A DNA stretch of 5,205 bases from the NCBI GenBank assembly GCA_021604265.1, contig BQIY01000214.1, positions 1 through 5,205 of the forward strand, written 5' to 3'. This stretch comes from Nitrospirales bacterium. GTDB lineage: Bacteria > Nitrospirota > Nitrospiria > Nitrospirales > UBA8639. Every line of letters starts with the position of its first letter. Position 1 is the first letter of the stretch. This document shows positions 1 through 5,205 of this stretch, in pieces. The notes under the pieces were generated by a model. It searched no databases. It was not told where the DNA came from and worked only from the letters and a program-made list of their open reading frames with translations. A program made the position numbers and the translations under genes.

Positions 1-432
1 CTCCGGTCTGACTGTCACCGTAAAGTCGCCGGTTGGCAGTTTCACCATTTGATGTTCATAGGGTCGTTGCTCGGCTACCCATTTGACCCATCCCCCATCG
101 AGAATACGAACACTTTGATGCCCCAAGTATTGAAGCATCCAATACATTCGGCCCTCATCACCCCAATTATCAAATGGATTAGAGTAGATGACGATATCAC
201 TCTTCTGGTTGATCCCTAATGCCTGCAGCCGCCGTTCAATCGCATTGCTATCTGGATTTAACAAACCTTTCGCCACCGCTTGCGGATCACTATACTCATG
301 CCACGTACTGTGAACGGCACCAGGAATATGGGATGAATAGGCGGCCGGACCACGCACATCAATAATCACCAGACCCTCTCGCCCCAGGTTTTGCGACAAG
401 GTTTCTGTGTCAATTAAAAAATCTTCAATCAT
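1..432 (-). CDS. Tandem-rhodanese sulfurtransferase, N-terminal part only (3' end beyond window)
   Basis: The 144 codons present begin at an ATG at 432 and are still open at base 1. They form one rhodanese domain. It shows the family's DVRGPAAYSSHIPGAVH element (residues 25-41; rhodanese signature D-R-x(3)-Y-x(2)-x-H-I-P-G-A), then VIYSNPFDNWGDEGRMYWML and the closing LDGGWVKW (residues 111-118). At the position of the active-site cysteine, after VIY, there is a serine (S84), so this domain should be inactive. That is usual for the N-terminal half of two-domain thiosulfate or 3-mercaptopyruvate sulfurtransferases, whose catalytic Cys sits in the second domain, here outside the window. No signal peptide is visible, so a cytoplasmic enzyme moving sulfane sulfur to a thiophilic acceptor is inferred. 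An AAGGAGA ribosome-binding site supports the start. It is the last visible gene of the operon, 27 bases after the cytochrome gene. Thiosulfate versus mercaptopyruvate preference cannot be decided from this half. Confidence 0.9.
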   Translation of the reverse strand, partial: MIEDFLIDTETLSQNLGREGLVIIDVRGPAAYSSHIPGAVHSTWHEYSDPQAVAKGLLNPDSNAIERRLQALGINQKSDIVIYSNPFDNWGDEGRMYWMLQYLGHQSVRILDGGWVKWVAEQRPYEHQMVKLPTGDFTVTVRPE

Positions 433-436
433 GGGG

Positions 437-443
437 TCTCCTT
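437..443 (-). promoter_or_regulatory. Ribosome-binding site of the rhodanese gene
   Basis: On the minus strand this reads AAGGAGA, with the GGAG core five bases before the ATG at 432. It is the strongest Shine-Dalgarno sequence in the window and fixes the start of the rhodanese gene. Confidence 0.8.
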
Positions 444-459
444 CATGAACACGATACGG

Positions 460-1758
460 TTATCCTACTGTTTCGGCTTCTGTTGGCTTGGCACATCCCA
501 ACCGAGGATCGACAGGCTGAGCATCCAATGCGACAGACAAGGTTTCATCCAATGGGAAATCCCGTTCATAGATGGTAAATACATAGGGGTCATTCCCTGT
601 TAAGCCGTAGCTCTCGCGCAACATTTCATGCTGCCCGTCCGTCAGGATATGGTAGCGAATCTTCACCTGAACCTTCCAGTCCGTTGCCGTTTCCGGTAAA
701 TCATAGTCAAATTGATAATCTCGGCTGGCCAGCGGTAAGAGACGATTATCATAGACTTCCCAAATAACCGGTTGCCAGAGTATCCAGCGCCCCATGGTCT
801 CAGCTTGATGTTGAACCACATTACCTTCACTATCCAGAATTAAGAATTCAACAGAAAAATGCCGATCAGGATCTCCAGTTGGGATTTTGTGTCCTGCTCC
901 GGCATTAATCAGAGTCAAGGTAAAATCAATGTTCTCTCCAGGGACCGGCTGCGGCGGATCAGCTGCCACTTGCACCGCAATTGCCCGTTTAATCATCTCC
1001 GGATCATGCCCGCCTCGCCACAGATGTCGTCGCCCATGCCGTATGGGACCGCCTTTTGCCACAGGTCTCGTGACCTCAGGCATATGACAACTCTGGCAGA
1101 TTAACCCTTTTTCCTTCATAAAGAATTCACCCTCAAATTCCGTATACGTTCCGCAGGGGCCGCCATTGTAGAACTGAAAAGGTCCTGACACGACACTATG
1201 ACATCGATGGCACATTTCAGTCGTACGAAATGCGGGGTCAAATTTTGTGGGATGCGGAGCAACGGAATCTCCAAACGGACCATGGATCACCCCGTCACGA
1301 ACATGACAGGCGGCACACGTGACCCCTTCACGCTCAAACCCCTTATCATAACGGTGATTCGGAATTTGCGTCGCCCGTTCAACCCGATTATTCGGAATAT
1401 CTTGAATCAACATCGGTTGCTGATTTTCCAAAGGCGCATGGCAATTCAAACACACAAAGACATGATCATCTTTAGTCCAATAGGCCTGAAAAAATGAATC
1501 GTCATAGGCATGTGCATGAATACTGCTCTTCCATTCTTCATAAATTTCCTTATGACACGAGCCACAATCTTCCGCTTTTAAACTATTTAATCCCACAGGC
1601 ACTTTTTGAAACGGAATCGCTCGTGCGTAATCATCACGAAGACCAAAAATCACGGTTGGACGAAATTCGGTATAAAAGACATACACCAACACCCCAATAA
1701 AGATGGTAAGGAGGAATAAGACTGGCCTACGCCAGGAACGCCGTCGATTCATCTTCAT
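460..1758 (-). CDS. Membrane-anchored pentaheme c-type cytochrome (cytochrome c554-like family)
   Basis: The protein is 432 residues with five CxxCH heme-attachment motifs: CGSCH (65-69), CLNCH (103-107), CAACH (148-152), CHRCH (183-187) and CQSCH (221-225). A basic N-terminus (RRRSWRR) precedes one hydrophobic segment (about 13-29), giving an N-in signal anchor that places the heme domain in the periplasm. The stretch GPCGTYTEFEGEF before CQSCHMP, and HLWRGGHDPEM (245-255), resemble the cytochrome c554/c' type of multiheme proteins. Spare histidines (81, 83, 135, 159, 169, 241, 245, 251) are candidate distal ligands. Residues about 258-400 carry no heme motif and look beta-rich, with NAGAGHKIPTGDPDR at 285-299. 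The role is inferred to be periplasmic electron transfer; substrate and partner are unknown. The first ATG (1758) overlaps the deacetylase stop as ATGA. A second ATG at 1752 fits the visible AGAGG better, so the true start may be six bases later. Heme loading would need a cytochrome c maturation system elsewhere in the genome. Confidence 0.92.
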   Translation of the reverse strand: MKMNRRRSWRRPVLFLLTIFIGVLVYVFYTEFRPTVIFGLRDDYARAIPFQKVPVGLNSLKAEDCGSCHKEIYEEWKSSIHAHAYDDSFFQAYWTKDDHVFVCLNCHAPLENQQPMLIQDIPNNRVERATQIPNHRYDKGFEREGVTCAACHVRDGVIHGPFGDSVAPHPTKFDPAFRTTEMCHRCHSVVSGPFQFYNGGPCGTYTEFEGEFFMKEKGLICQSCHMPEVTRPVAKGGPIRHGRRHLWRGGHDPEMIKRAIAVQVAADPPQPVPGENIDFTLTLINAGAGHKIPTGDPDRHFSVEFLILDSEGNVVQHQAETMGRWILWQPVIWEVYDNRLLPLASRDYQFDYDLPETATDWKVQVKIRYHILTDGQHEMLRESYGLTGNDPYVFTIYERDFPLDETLSVALDAQPVDPRLGCAKPTEAETVG

Positions 1759-2699
1759 GCCTCTACCATCGTGAGTAGATGCTGATCAACCGATTGCGCC
1801 AATGCCTGCAAATGATAACCACCTTCTAAACACGAAATGACCCGGCCCGACGCATGTTGGGCGGCAATATCAAGCACAATCCTGGTGAGAGTCGCATATC
1901 CGTCCTCGGTCAGATTCATACTCGCCAACGGATCATCACGATGAGCGTCGAATCCTGCAGAAATGAGGATGAAATCAGGCTTAAACTGCTCAGCAGCCGG
2001 AATGAGCACCTGTTGAAACACTTCACGATATTCTTCATCACCTTGACCACCCGACATCGGAACGTTCACCGTGAGTCCATTCCCATCACCTCGACCAGTC
2101 TCCGTCGATCTACCGGTGCCAGGATAATGCGGAAATTGATGCGTGCTGAAGAACAGGACGGAAGGGTCATCATAAAAAGTATGTTGCGTGCCGTTGCCAT
2201 GATGTACGTCCCAGTCCACAATCAACACACGCTCAAGACCATGATGCTCCTGAAGATATTTTGCGACTATTGCCACATTGTTCAACAAACAAAATCCCAT
2301 AGCCCGGTCAGCTTCAGCATGATGCCCAGGAGGCCGAACGGCACAAAACACATGATCGACCTGTTGAGACATGACCGCATCGGCTGCAGCCAGCGCTCCG
2401 CCCGCAGCCAAGTAGGCGGCAGACAGTGAAGCAGGACAGAGTGTGGTATCTGCATCCAGCGACGCATATCCTGAACTCGGTGATTTCGACTCAAGTTTTC
2501 GCACATACGACGACTCATGGACCTGCTCAATCCACTCTTTTTTTGCCGGTTTTGCCTCAATCGGTATTAACTGATCAATCGTTCCTGTCGACGAAAGACG
2601 AGCCTCTATGGCTCGCAACCGGTCGGGTGACTCCGGATGGCCATGCCCCATCTCATGCTCCAAGTACGCTGTTTCAGAAACAAACCCGACTTTTCCCAT
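1755..2699 (-). CDS. Histone deacetylase family (class II / AcuC-like) zinc amidohydrolase
   Basis: This 314-residue protein has the usual length of a bacterial single-domain deacetylase and keeps every catalytic landmark. These are the paired histidines in RPPGHHAEA (H126, H127), GFCLLNNVAI (135-144), the zinc ligands D164 and H166 in DWDVHHGNGTQ, the third ligand D251 in ISAGFDAHRDDPL, and the transition-state tyrosine Y295 in CLEGGYHL. The family hydrolyses acetyl or other acyl groups from lysine or small amines. The residue after DP is leucine (L258), as in lysine deacetylases such as HDAC6, rather than the glutamate gatekeeper of the polyamine deacetylase HDAC10. This argues weakly for an acyl-lysine type substrate. 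AcuC (acetoin utilisation) and acetylpolyamine hydrolase relatives remain possible. There is no signal peptide, so it is cytoplasmic. The ATG at 2699 is preceded by AAGG at a seven-base spacing. It is the first gene of the operon, and its stop overlaps the cytochrome ATG. Confidence 0.93.
   Translation of the reverse strand: MGKVGFVSETAYLEHEMGHGHPESPDRLRAIEARLSSTGTIDQLIPIEAKPAKKEWIEQVHESSYVRKLESKSPSSGYASLDADTTLCPASLSAAYLAAGGALAAADAVMSQQVDHVFCAVRPPGHHAEADRAMGFCLLNNVAIVAKYLQEHHGLERVLIVDWDVHHGNGTQHTFYDDPSVLFFSTHQFPHYPGTGRSTETGRGDGNGLTVNVPMSGGQGDEEYREVFQQVLIPAAEQFKPDFILISAGFDAHRDDPLASMNLTEDGYATLTRIVLDIAAQHASGRVISCLEGGYHLQALAQSVDQHLLTMVEA
1760..1764 (-). promoter_or_regulatory. Weak ribosome-binding site of the cytochrome gene
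   Basis: AGAGG on the minus strand lies one base from the ATG at 1758 (too close) but seven bases from the ATG at 1752. This favours the inner start. The ATGA overlap with the upstream stop could instead allow coupled re-initiation at 1758. Confidence 0.45.
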
Positions 2700-2936
2700 C
2701 GCAAGACCTTATCCGTTAGAATTCAAACCAACACATACCTCTATTTCATCACGAAAAAATACACTCGCACAAGACCTCGTATTGGACAAATCGTGTGGAG
2801 AAAAGTGACGTGAGTCAGGAGGGAACAATCGGCAGATCGTACCATAGGCCTGTAGGTTAGACAACGAGAACGATCCCATGATACGTTTCCAATCATCTCC
2901 TAAATCAACCAATAACTTTTTTAGCCAATACACCTT
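2700..2936. other. Divergent intergenic region between the deacetylase operon and the TPR gene
   Basis: These 237 bases must hold the control signals for both directions. They contain the minus-strand candidate promoter at 2836-2864, an AT-rich patch around 2735-2762, and the 12-mer GGACAAATCGTG (2784-2795) that recurs at 4292-4303. No convincing plus-strand promoter pair, stem-loop terminator or coding sequence is visible. Confidence 0.6.
2836..2864 (-). promoter_or_regulatory. Candidate sigma70-type promoter of the deacetylase-cytochrome-rhodanese operon
   Basis: On the minus strand, TTGTCT (2859-2864; four of six matches to TTGACA) is followed after 17 bases by TACGAT (2836-2841; four of six to TATAAT). 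The three bases before it are TGG, an extended -10 element. Transcription would start near 2829 and give a leader of about 130 bases before the ATG at 2699. The elements are imperfect and were chosen by eye, so this is a candidate only. Confidence 0.3.
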
Positions 2937-3251
2937 ATGCCCAACCCTAAAATCGAGCAATTTAAAAAAGTTCTCAAAATGGATCCCAAAGATGAGACTC
3001 TCTGGTTTGGCCTCGGCAAGGCCTATATCGGAGATGAAAATTGGCCGGAAGCCATTTCAGCTCTCGAGAGCTGTATCGAGGTGAAACCGACATATTCTGC
3101 GGCCTATATGGCCCTCGCACAAGCTCTTCAAAAAACACAGGACTTCGAGCGATGCGGTGAAGTTTGCACGAAGGGAATAGGTGTGGCGACAGAAAACGGC
3201 GACCTCATGGTCATCAAAAGTCTCGAAGAACTGCAGGCCTCTCTCCCATAA
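2937..3251 (+). CDS. Small TPR-repeat protein
   Basis: This is a 104-residue, probably cytoplasmic protein made almost entirely of tetratricopeptide repeats. Residues 5-19 look like the second helix of a half repeat. Residues 20-53 are a full TPR with consensus positions filled (W23, L26, G27, Y30, A39, L43, P51). Residues 54-87 are a second, looser repeat (Y57, L60, A61, L64, F70, C73). A last helix (about 89-102) probably caps the fold. TPRs are protein-binding scaffolds, and the partner cannot be told from sequence. Three cysteines (46, 73, 77) lie in the helices, with no clear metal motif. The ATG at 2937 is the only sensible start: a TAG lies in frame at 2922, and the N-terminal half repeat is needed for the fold. 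No Shine-Dalgarno sequence precedes it, so translation may be weak or leaderless. It is divergent from the deacetylase operon and convergent with the next gene. Confidence 0.85.
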   Translation: MPNPKIEQFKKVLKMDPKDETLWFGLGKAYIGDENWPEAISALESCIEVKPTYSAAYMALAQALQKTQDFERCGEVCTKGIGVATENGDLMVIKSLEELQASLP

Positions 3252-3284
3252 ACGGATTTTGACTGCACGACACCATTCCTCGAG

Positions 3285-4139
3285 CTAGAGCACAGTCTTT
3301 AACGCCAGAACCTCTTTTTCTCCCAAGCGATAAGCTCCAGAAGTATTCGTCACCAACAAGCGAAGTCGAGGCAAAACCGTCTCCGCTTCGGATCGAGCAA
3401 CCCAAGTAGCATTATGTAACCGAATATTGGATCGCGCAGGCTTGGCCGAAAGATTCCAGCAGGTGAGTAACACAGCACTCAATTGCGGAATCGTCACGAG
3501 CGCGGAACTCAGCAATCCGGCCAGCCGCTGAAGATCGACGTGTTCCTGACCGTACTTCTCCTCTCCCAACCACTCAATCGTCGGAACGGTAATAGCGAGA
3601 AGCACTGGGGCACAATACCGATTGAGTTGTCGGGATTTTTCTGCCATTCGGGCAATGAGTCGGCGAACCAAAATATCTTGATGCAAGTCATCTTGAAACC
3701 GAGCTTCATCATTTTCTCGAGAGACGGCCATCCACGAATCACGCCGGGGTGAAGGACTCGGCACAATCGCGGTGATTTCAACAAATAATCGGTCGTTATC
3801 AAGATAACATTCTAAGTCTGCCGTACGCGTTTGAGACTCTTCAAGAAAAGCCACTGAAAACCCAGCCTCTTGCATGAACAGGGCAACCTCTGTTTCGACC
3901 TGAGCTGGCTCTGAGACACCACGCTTCTGACGATCGAACTGTTCACGTAATGCCAGTAAACGGGTACGGCTTCCCGAATCAAGACACTGGTCATAGAGGT
4001 GTTGCCACTGAGTATGGAACACATCTCGTCGTTTGGCTTGTTTCTTCGCCTGTTCTTTGACCGAACGCCTGCCTTTTATCGCTCCAGACAGATTCGCTTG
4101 GGTCCCCACACGACCTTTCCCCTTAAATCGCTTTCTCAT
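3285..4139 (-). CDS. Unrecognised protein with a possible divergent PD-(D/E)XK nuclease-like core
   Basis: I do not recognise this 284-residue protein as a named family. It begins with a strongly basic, probably disordered tail (residues 1-40, rich in Lys and Arg), then a charged helical stretch (about 41-75). Residues about 78-185 have the order expected of a PD-(D/E)XK fold: a helix with acidic residues (E82, E84), a strand TADLEC (D108, E110), a strand LFVEITAI (E121, with T123 where the fold usually has Lys), then a helix ending AEKSRQL (K168, Q171) and a hydrophobic strand PVLLAITV. Residues 186-284 alternate helix and strand with no motif I know. There is no signal peptide or membrane segment. 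The basic tail would suit nucleic-acid binding, but this is inference. The ATG at 4139 is the first available, because a TGA lies in frame just upstream; the Shine-Dalgarno is poor. The gene appears to stand alone, converging on the TPR gene with a 33-base gap and no visible terminator. Confidence 0.8.
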   Translation of the reverse strand: MRKRFKGKGRVGTQANLSGAIKGRRSVKEQAKKQAKRRDVFHTQWQHLYDQCLDSGSRTRLLALREQFDRQKRGVSEPAQVETEVALFMQEAGFSVAFLEESQTRTADLECYLDNDRLFVEITAIVPSPSPRRDSWMAVSRENDEARFQDDLHQDILVRRLIARMAEKSRQLNRYCAPVLLAITVPTIEWLGEEKYGQEHVDLQRLAGLLSSALVTIPQLSAVLLTCWNLSAKPARSNIRLHNATWVARSEAETVLPRLRLLVTNTSGAYRLGEKEVLALKTVL

Positions 4140-4449
4140 GTCTCTGCGTTCCCATCATGCGCACAGCCCACATATCAACAACGTGGAATCATGATACCAA
4201 CCTTACCGCCTTGACACGACGGAGCGACAACCGCGAGACAGCTCGAAACTCACAAACAACAACGTTAAAAATTTCCGAGGGTATTCTTTAAGGACAAATC
4301 GTGACGAAGACGTAAGAAAGAAAATATGAACAATGGTCGTGTTCATGATCGATTACTATGGGATGTAAATATGAGGCTGGGCGGGACAGGCAGGACAATC
4401 GTCACGCGTCTTTTCAGACTCCCATTGGCCCTCACTCACGCATGAACGG
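4140..4449. other. Intergenic region of 310 bases without a convincing gene
   Basis: This stretch separates the flavodoxin-like gene from the 284-residue orphan, both on the minus strand. It holds a candidate promoter for the orphan (4191-4199), the 12-mer GGACAAATCGTG (4292-4303) shared with the other long intergenic region, and a 7-base inverted repeat with a 7-base spacer (4326-4346). AT content rises around 4261-4290 and 4318-4330. No strong terminator for the flavodoxin gene, RNA gene or insertion sequence is visible. Confidence 0.6.
4191..4199 (-). promoter_or_regulatory. Candidate extended -10 promoter of the 284-residue orphan gene
   Basis: The minus strand reads TGGTATCAT. This is an extended -10 (TGn) followed by TATCAT, which matches TATAAT at five of six positions. 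A start near 4184 would give a leader of about 45 bases before the ATG at 4139. No good -35 sits at 16-18 bases, which extended -10 promoters can tolerate. It was chosen by eye. Confidence 0.35.
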
Positions 4450-5121
4450 TCACTCCTCGGCGACTCCTGACGTCCCTCGCTTGATCATCCATGCGACTTC
4501 GGCTACTCGTTTCCCTAACGTCTTCGCATCAGCCAACTCATGCTGATCAATCCCGGGGCTGTCGCCTTCCGTTGTCGCTGAGGCACCAAAGGCACCCCCC
4601 TCACTCACCACGATCATCTTGTTTCCCAACATCGCCGCCAGAATAGTCAGCATCGTCACTTCCTTGCCGCTCGACACTTGACCGCCGGTCGCAAAGGCTG
4701 CGCCGACTTTATTTTGCATTTTAAATTCAGGAAACACCCCAAACTTGAGTTGCCAGTTATCAATGAATGTTTTCACTTCTCCTGACATATTGGACCAATA
4801 GACTGGGGATCCAATAATGAGCGCATCACTCCCGAATAATTCTTCGGCTGTCACCTGGCCAACCCGCTTCACAATCACTTCGGTCCCAGAAACAGCCTTG
4901 GCTCCGCTTACCACTCCTTTCGCCATTTTCTCTGTACTTCCTGTCAGCGAATGATAGGTCACCAGGACTCTGACAGTTTCCTGCTTTTCTGCGCCCCCCC
5001 CTACCTGGGCAAACCCGACCGATACCCAGGCCAAAACCCCAATGCAGAGACAGCACCAACTTCGCAGATTGTTAAACATTGAAGGAAAGCACAGCAGACG
5101 ACTCAAACAGACATAGAACAT
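4450..5121 (-). CDS. Exported flavodoxin / WrbA-like FMN protein
   Basis: Counted from the ATG at 5121, this is a 223-residue protein. After a signal-like N-terminus comes a flavodoxin domain. Its first strand and phosphate loop read VLVTYHSLTGSTEKMA (S58, T60, S62, T63), followed by IIGSPVYWSNMSGEVKTF (isoalloxazine loop, about 102-119), AAFATGGQVSSGKE (about 141-154) and SEGGAFGASA (173-182). The last three resemble WrbA and related NAD(P)H:quinone oxidoreductases, so FMN binding and two-electron quinone reduction are likely but unproven. A hydrophobic core, SWCCLCIGVLAWVSVGFAQ (about 21-39), looks like a Sec signal with cleavage after A38; no twin-arginine motif is seen. Start choice: 5121 has GGAAGGG at a seven-base spacing. 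An inner ATG at 5079 gives a tidier signal peptide but no ribosome-binding site, and a TTG at 5175 is the outer limit of the frame. An eight-G run (4994-5001) lies just after the signal. It stands apart from its neighbours and no operon partner is visible. Confidence 0.87.
   Translation of the reverse strand: MFYVCLSRLLCFPSMFNNLRSWCCLCIGVLAWVSVGFAQVGGGAEKQETVRVLVTYHSLTGSTEKMAKGVVSGAKAVSGTEVIVKRVGQVTAEELFGSDALIIGSPVYWSNMSGEVKTFIDNWQLKFGVFPEFKMQNKVGAAFATGGQVSSGKEVTMLTILAAMLGNKMIVVSEGGAFGASATTEGDSPGIDQHELADAKTLGKRVAEVAWMIKRGTSGVAEE
4994..5001 (-). repeat. Homopolymer tract of eight G on the coding strand
   Basis: Eight C on the plus strand read as GGGGGGGG in the flavodoxin-like gene. They code for the glycines three to five residues after the predicted signal cleavage site. 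Loss or gain of one base would shift the frame and remove the whole FMN domain. Confidence 0.9.
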
Positions 5122-5128
5122 AGCAGGG

Positions 5129-5135
5129 CCCTTCC
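5129..5135 (-). promoter_or_regulatory. Ribosome-binding site that favours the 5121 start
   Basis: The minus strand reads GGAAGGG, seven bases before the ATG at 5121. Neither the inner ATG (5079, preceded by a pyrimidine-rich stretch) nor the outer TTG (5175) has a comparable signal, so this site decides the start of the flavodoxin-like gene. Confidence 0.6.
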
Positions 5136-5205
5136 AGAAGAGGAGGGTGCGGGAAAAACCTTTACAAGAAGACAAGCATCATCACCACAAATATTCCTTC
5201 TCACA

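Noticed and set aside
1854..2429. 191-codon open frame on the plus strand
   Set aside because: It lies entirely antisense to the deacetylase gene, whose catalytic motifs are all intact. The frame's composition is random-looking and shows no family motif.
2709..2960. 83-codon minus-strand frame just upstream of the deacetylase gene
   Set aside because: It starts inside the TPR gene, fills the control region, has no ribosome-binding site and resembles no family I know.
3252..3284. Bidirectional terminator between the convergent TPR and orphan genes
   Set aside because: The 33-base gap contains no stem longer than three or four pairs and no T-run next to a stem.
4211..4216. Perfect TTGACA on the plus strand
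   Set aside because: No -10-like hexamer lies 16-18 bases downstream (the sequence there is CGAGAC-like), and no plus-strand gene follows.
4326..4346. ATGAACA-N7-TGTTCAT inverted repeat as an operator
   Set aside because: A perfect 7-base palindrome with a short spacer is expected about three times by chance in this length, and it sits next to no recognised promoter.
443..4348. 12-mer TCATGAACACGA at 443-454, inverted at 4337-4348
   Set aside because: One inverted 12-base match is about what chance gives in 5.2 kb, and the two sites share no context.
4408..4419. Short hairpin (minus strand GTCT-GAAA-AGAC) as terminator of the flavodoxin gene
   Set aside because: The stem is only four pairs and no T-run follows.
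4326..4445. 39-codon plus-strand frame in the intergenic region
   Set aside because: Only A-rich purines precede it, with no GGAG core. The peptide shows no signal, membrane segment or motif, and a frame of this length is common by chance.
4358..4546. 62-codon plus-strand frame overlapping the end of the flavodoxin gene
   Set aside because: It has no ribosome-binding site, it overlaps a clear gene in antisense, and its composition is low in hydrophobic core residues.
5122..5175. N-terminal extension of the flavodoxin gene to a TTG at 5175
   Set aside because: The TTG has no ribosome-binding site, and the extra 18 residues precede an already sufficient signal peptide.

Overview
This is a 5.2-kb stretch of ordinary-looking bacterial chromosome, with roughly half G+C by eye. 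It holds six protein-coding genes: one cut by the left edge and five complete. I see no RNA gene, insertion sequence, CRISPR array, phage gene or recognisable biosynthetic cluster. A five-heme c-type cytochrome, an exported WrbA-like flavodoxin and a small TPR protein suggest an environmental Gram-negative respiratory bacterium. A Nitrospira-like (Nitrospirota) host is my tentative inference from the look of these proteins. The sequence does not prove it.

Left part (1-2699, minus strand): three genes read right to left as one probable operon. They are a class II histone-deacetylase-family hydrolase (1755-2699), a membrane-anchored pentaheme cytochrome of the cytochrome c554-like type (460-1758) whose ATG overlaps the deacetylase stop in an ATGA junction, and, 27 bases on, a tandem-rhodanese sulfurtransferase (start at 432, running off the left edge). 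A candidate promoter for the operon lies at 2836-2864.

Middle (2700-3251): a 237-base divergent intergenic region, then a 104-residue TPR protein on the plus strand.

Right part (3252-5205, minus strand): an unrecognised 284-residue protein (3285-4139) whose middle looks like a divergent PD-(D/E)XK nuclease fold. It converges on the TPR gene with a 33-base gap. Next come a 310-base non-coding stretch with a candidate extended -10 promoter, then a flavodoxin/WrbA-like protein with a Sec-type signal peptide (4450-5121).

How the genes work together: the cytochrome and the flavodoxin are both predicted to act outside the cytoplasmic membrane in redox chemistry. The deacetylase and probably the rhodanese are cytoplasmic. 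The three-gene operon joins lysine-deacylase-type, heme and sulfur-transfer chemistry, and I know of no established pathway that links them. The points most worth a second look are the PD-(D/E)XK-like orphan, the exported flavodoxin with an eight-G tract just after its signal peptide, and the deacetylase-cytochrome-rhodanese operon.
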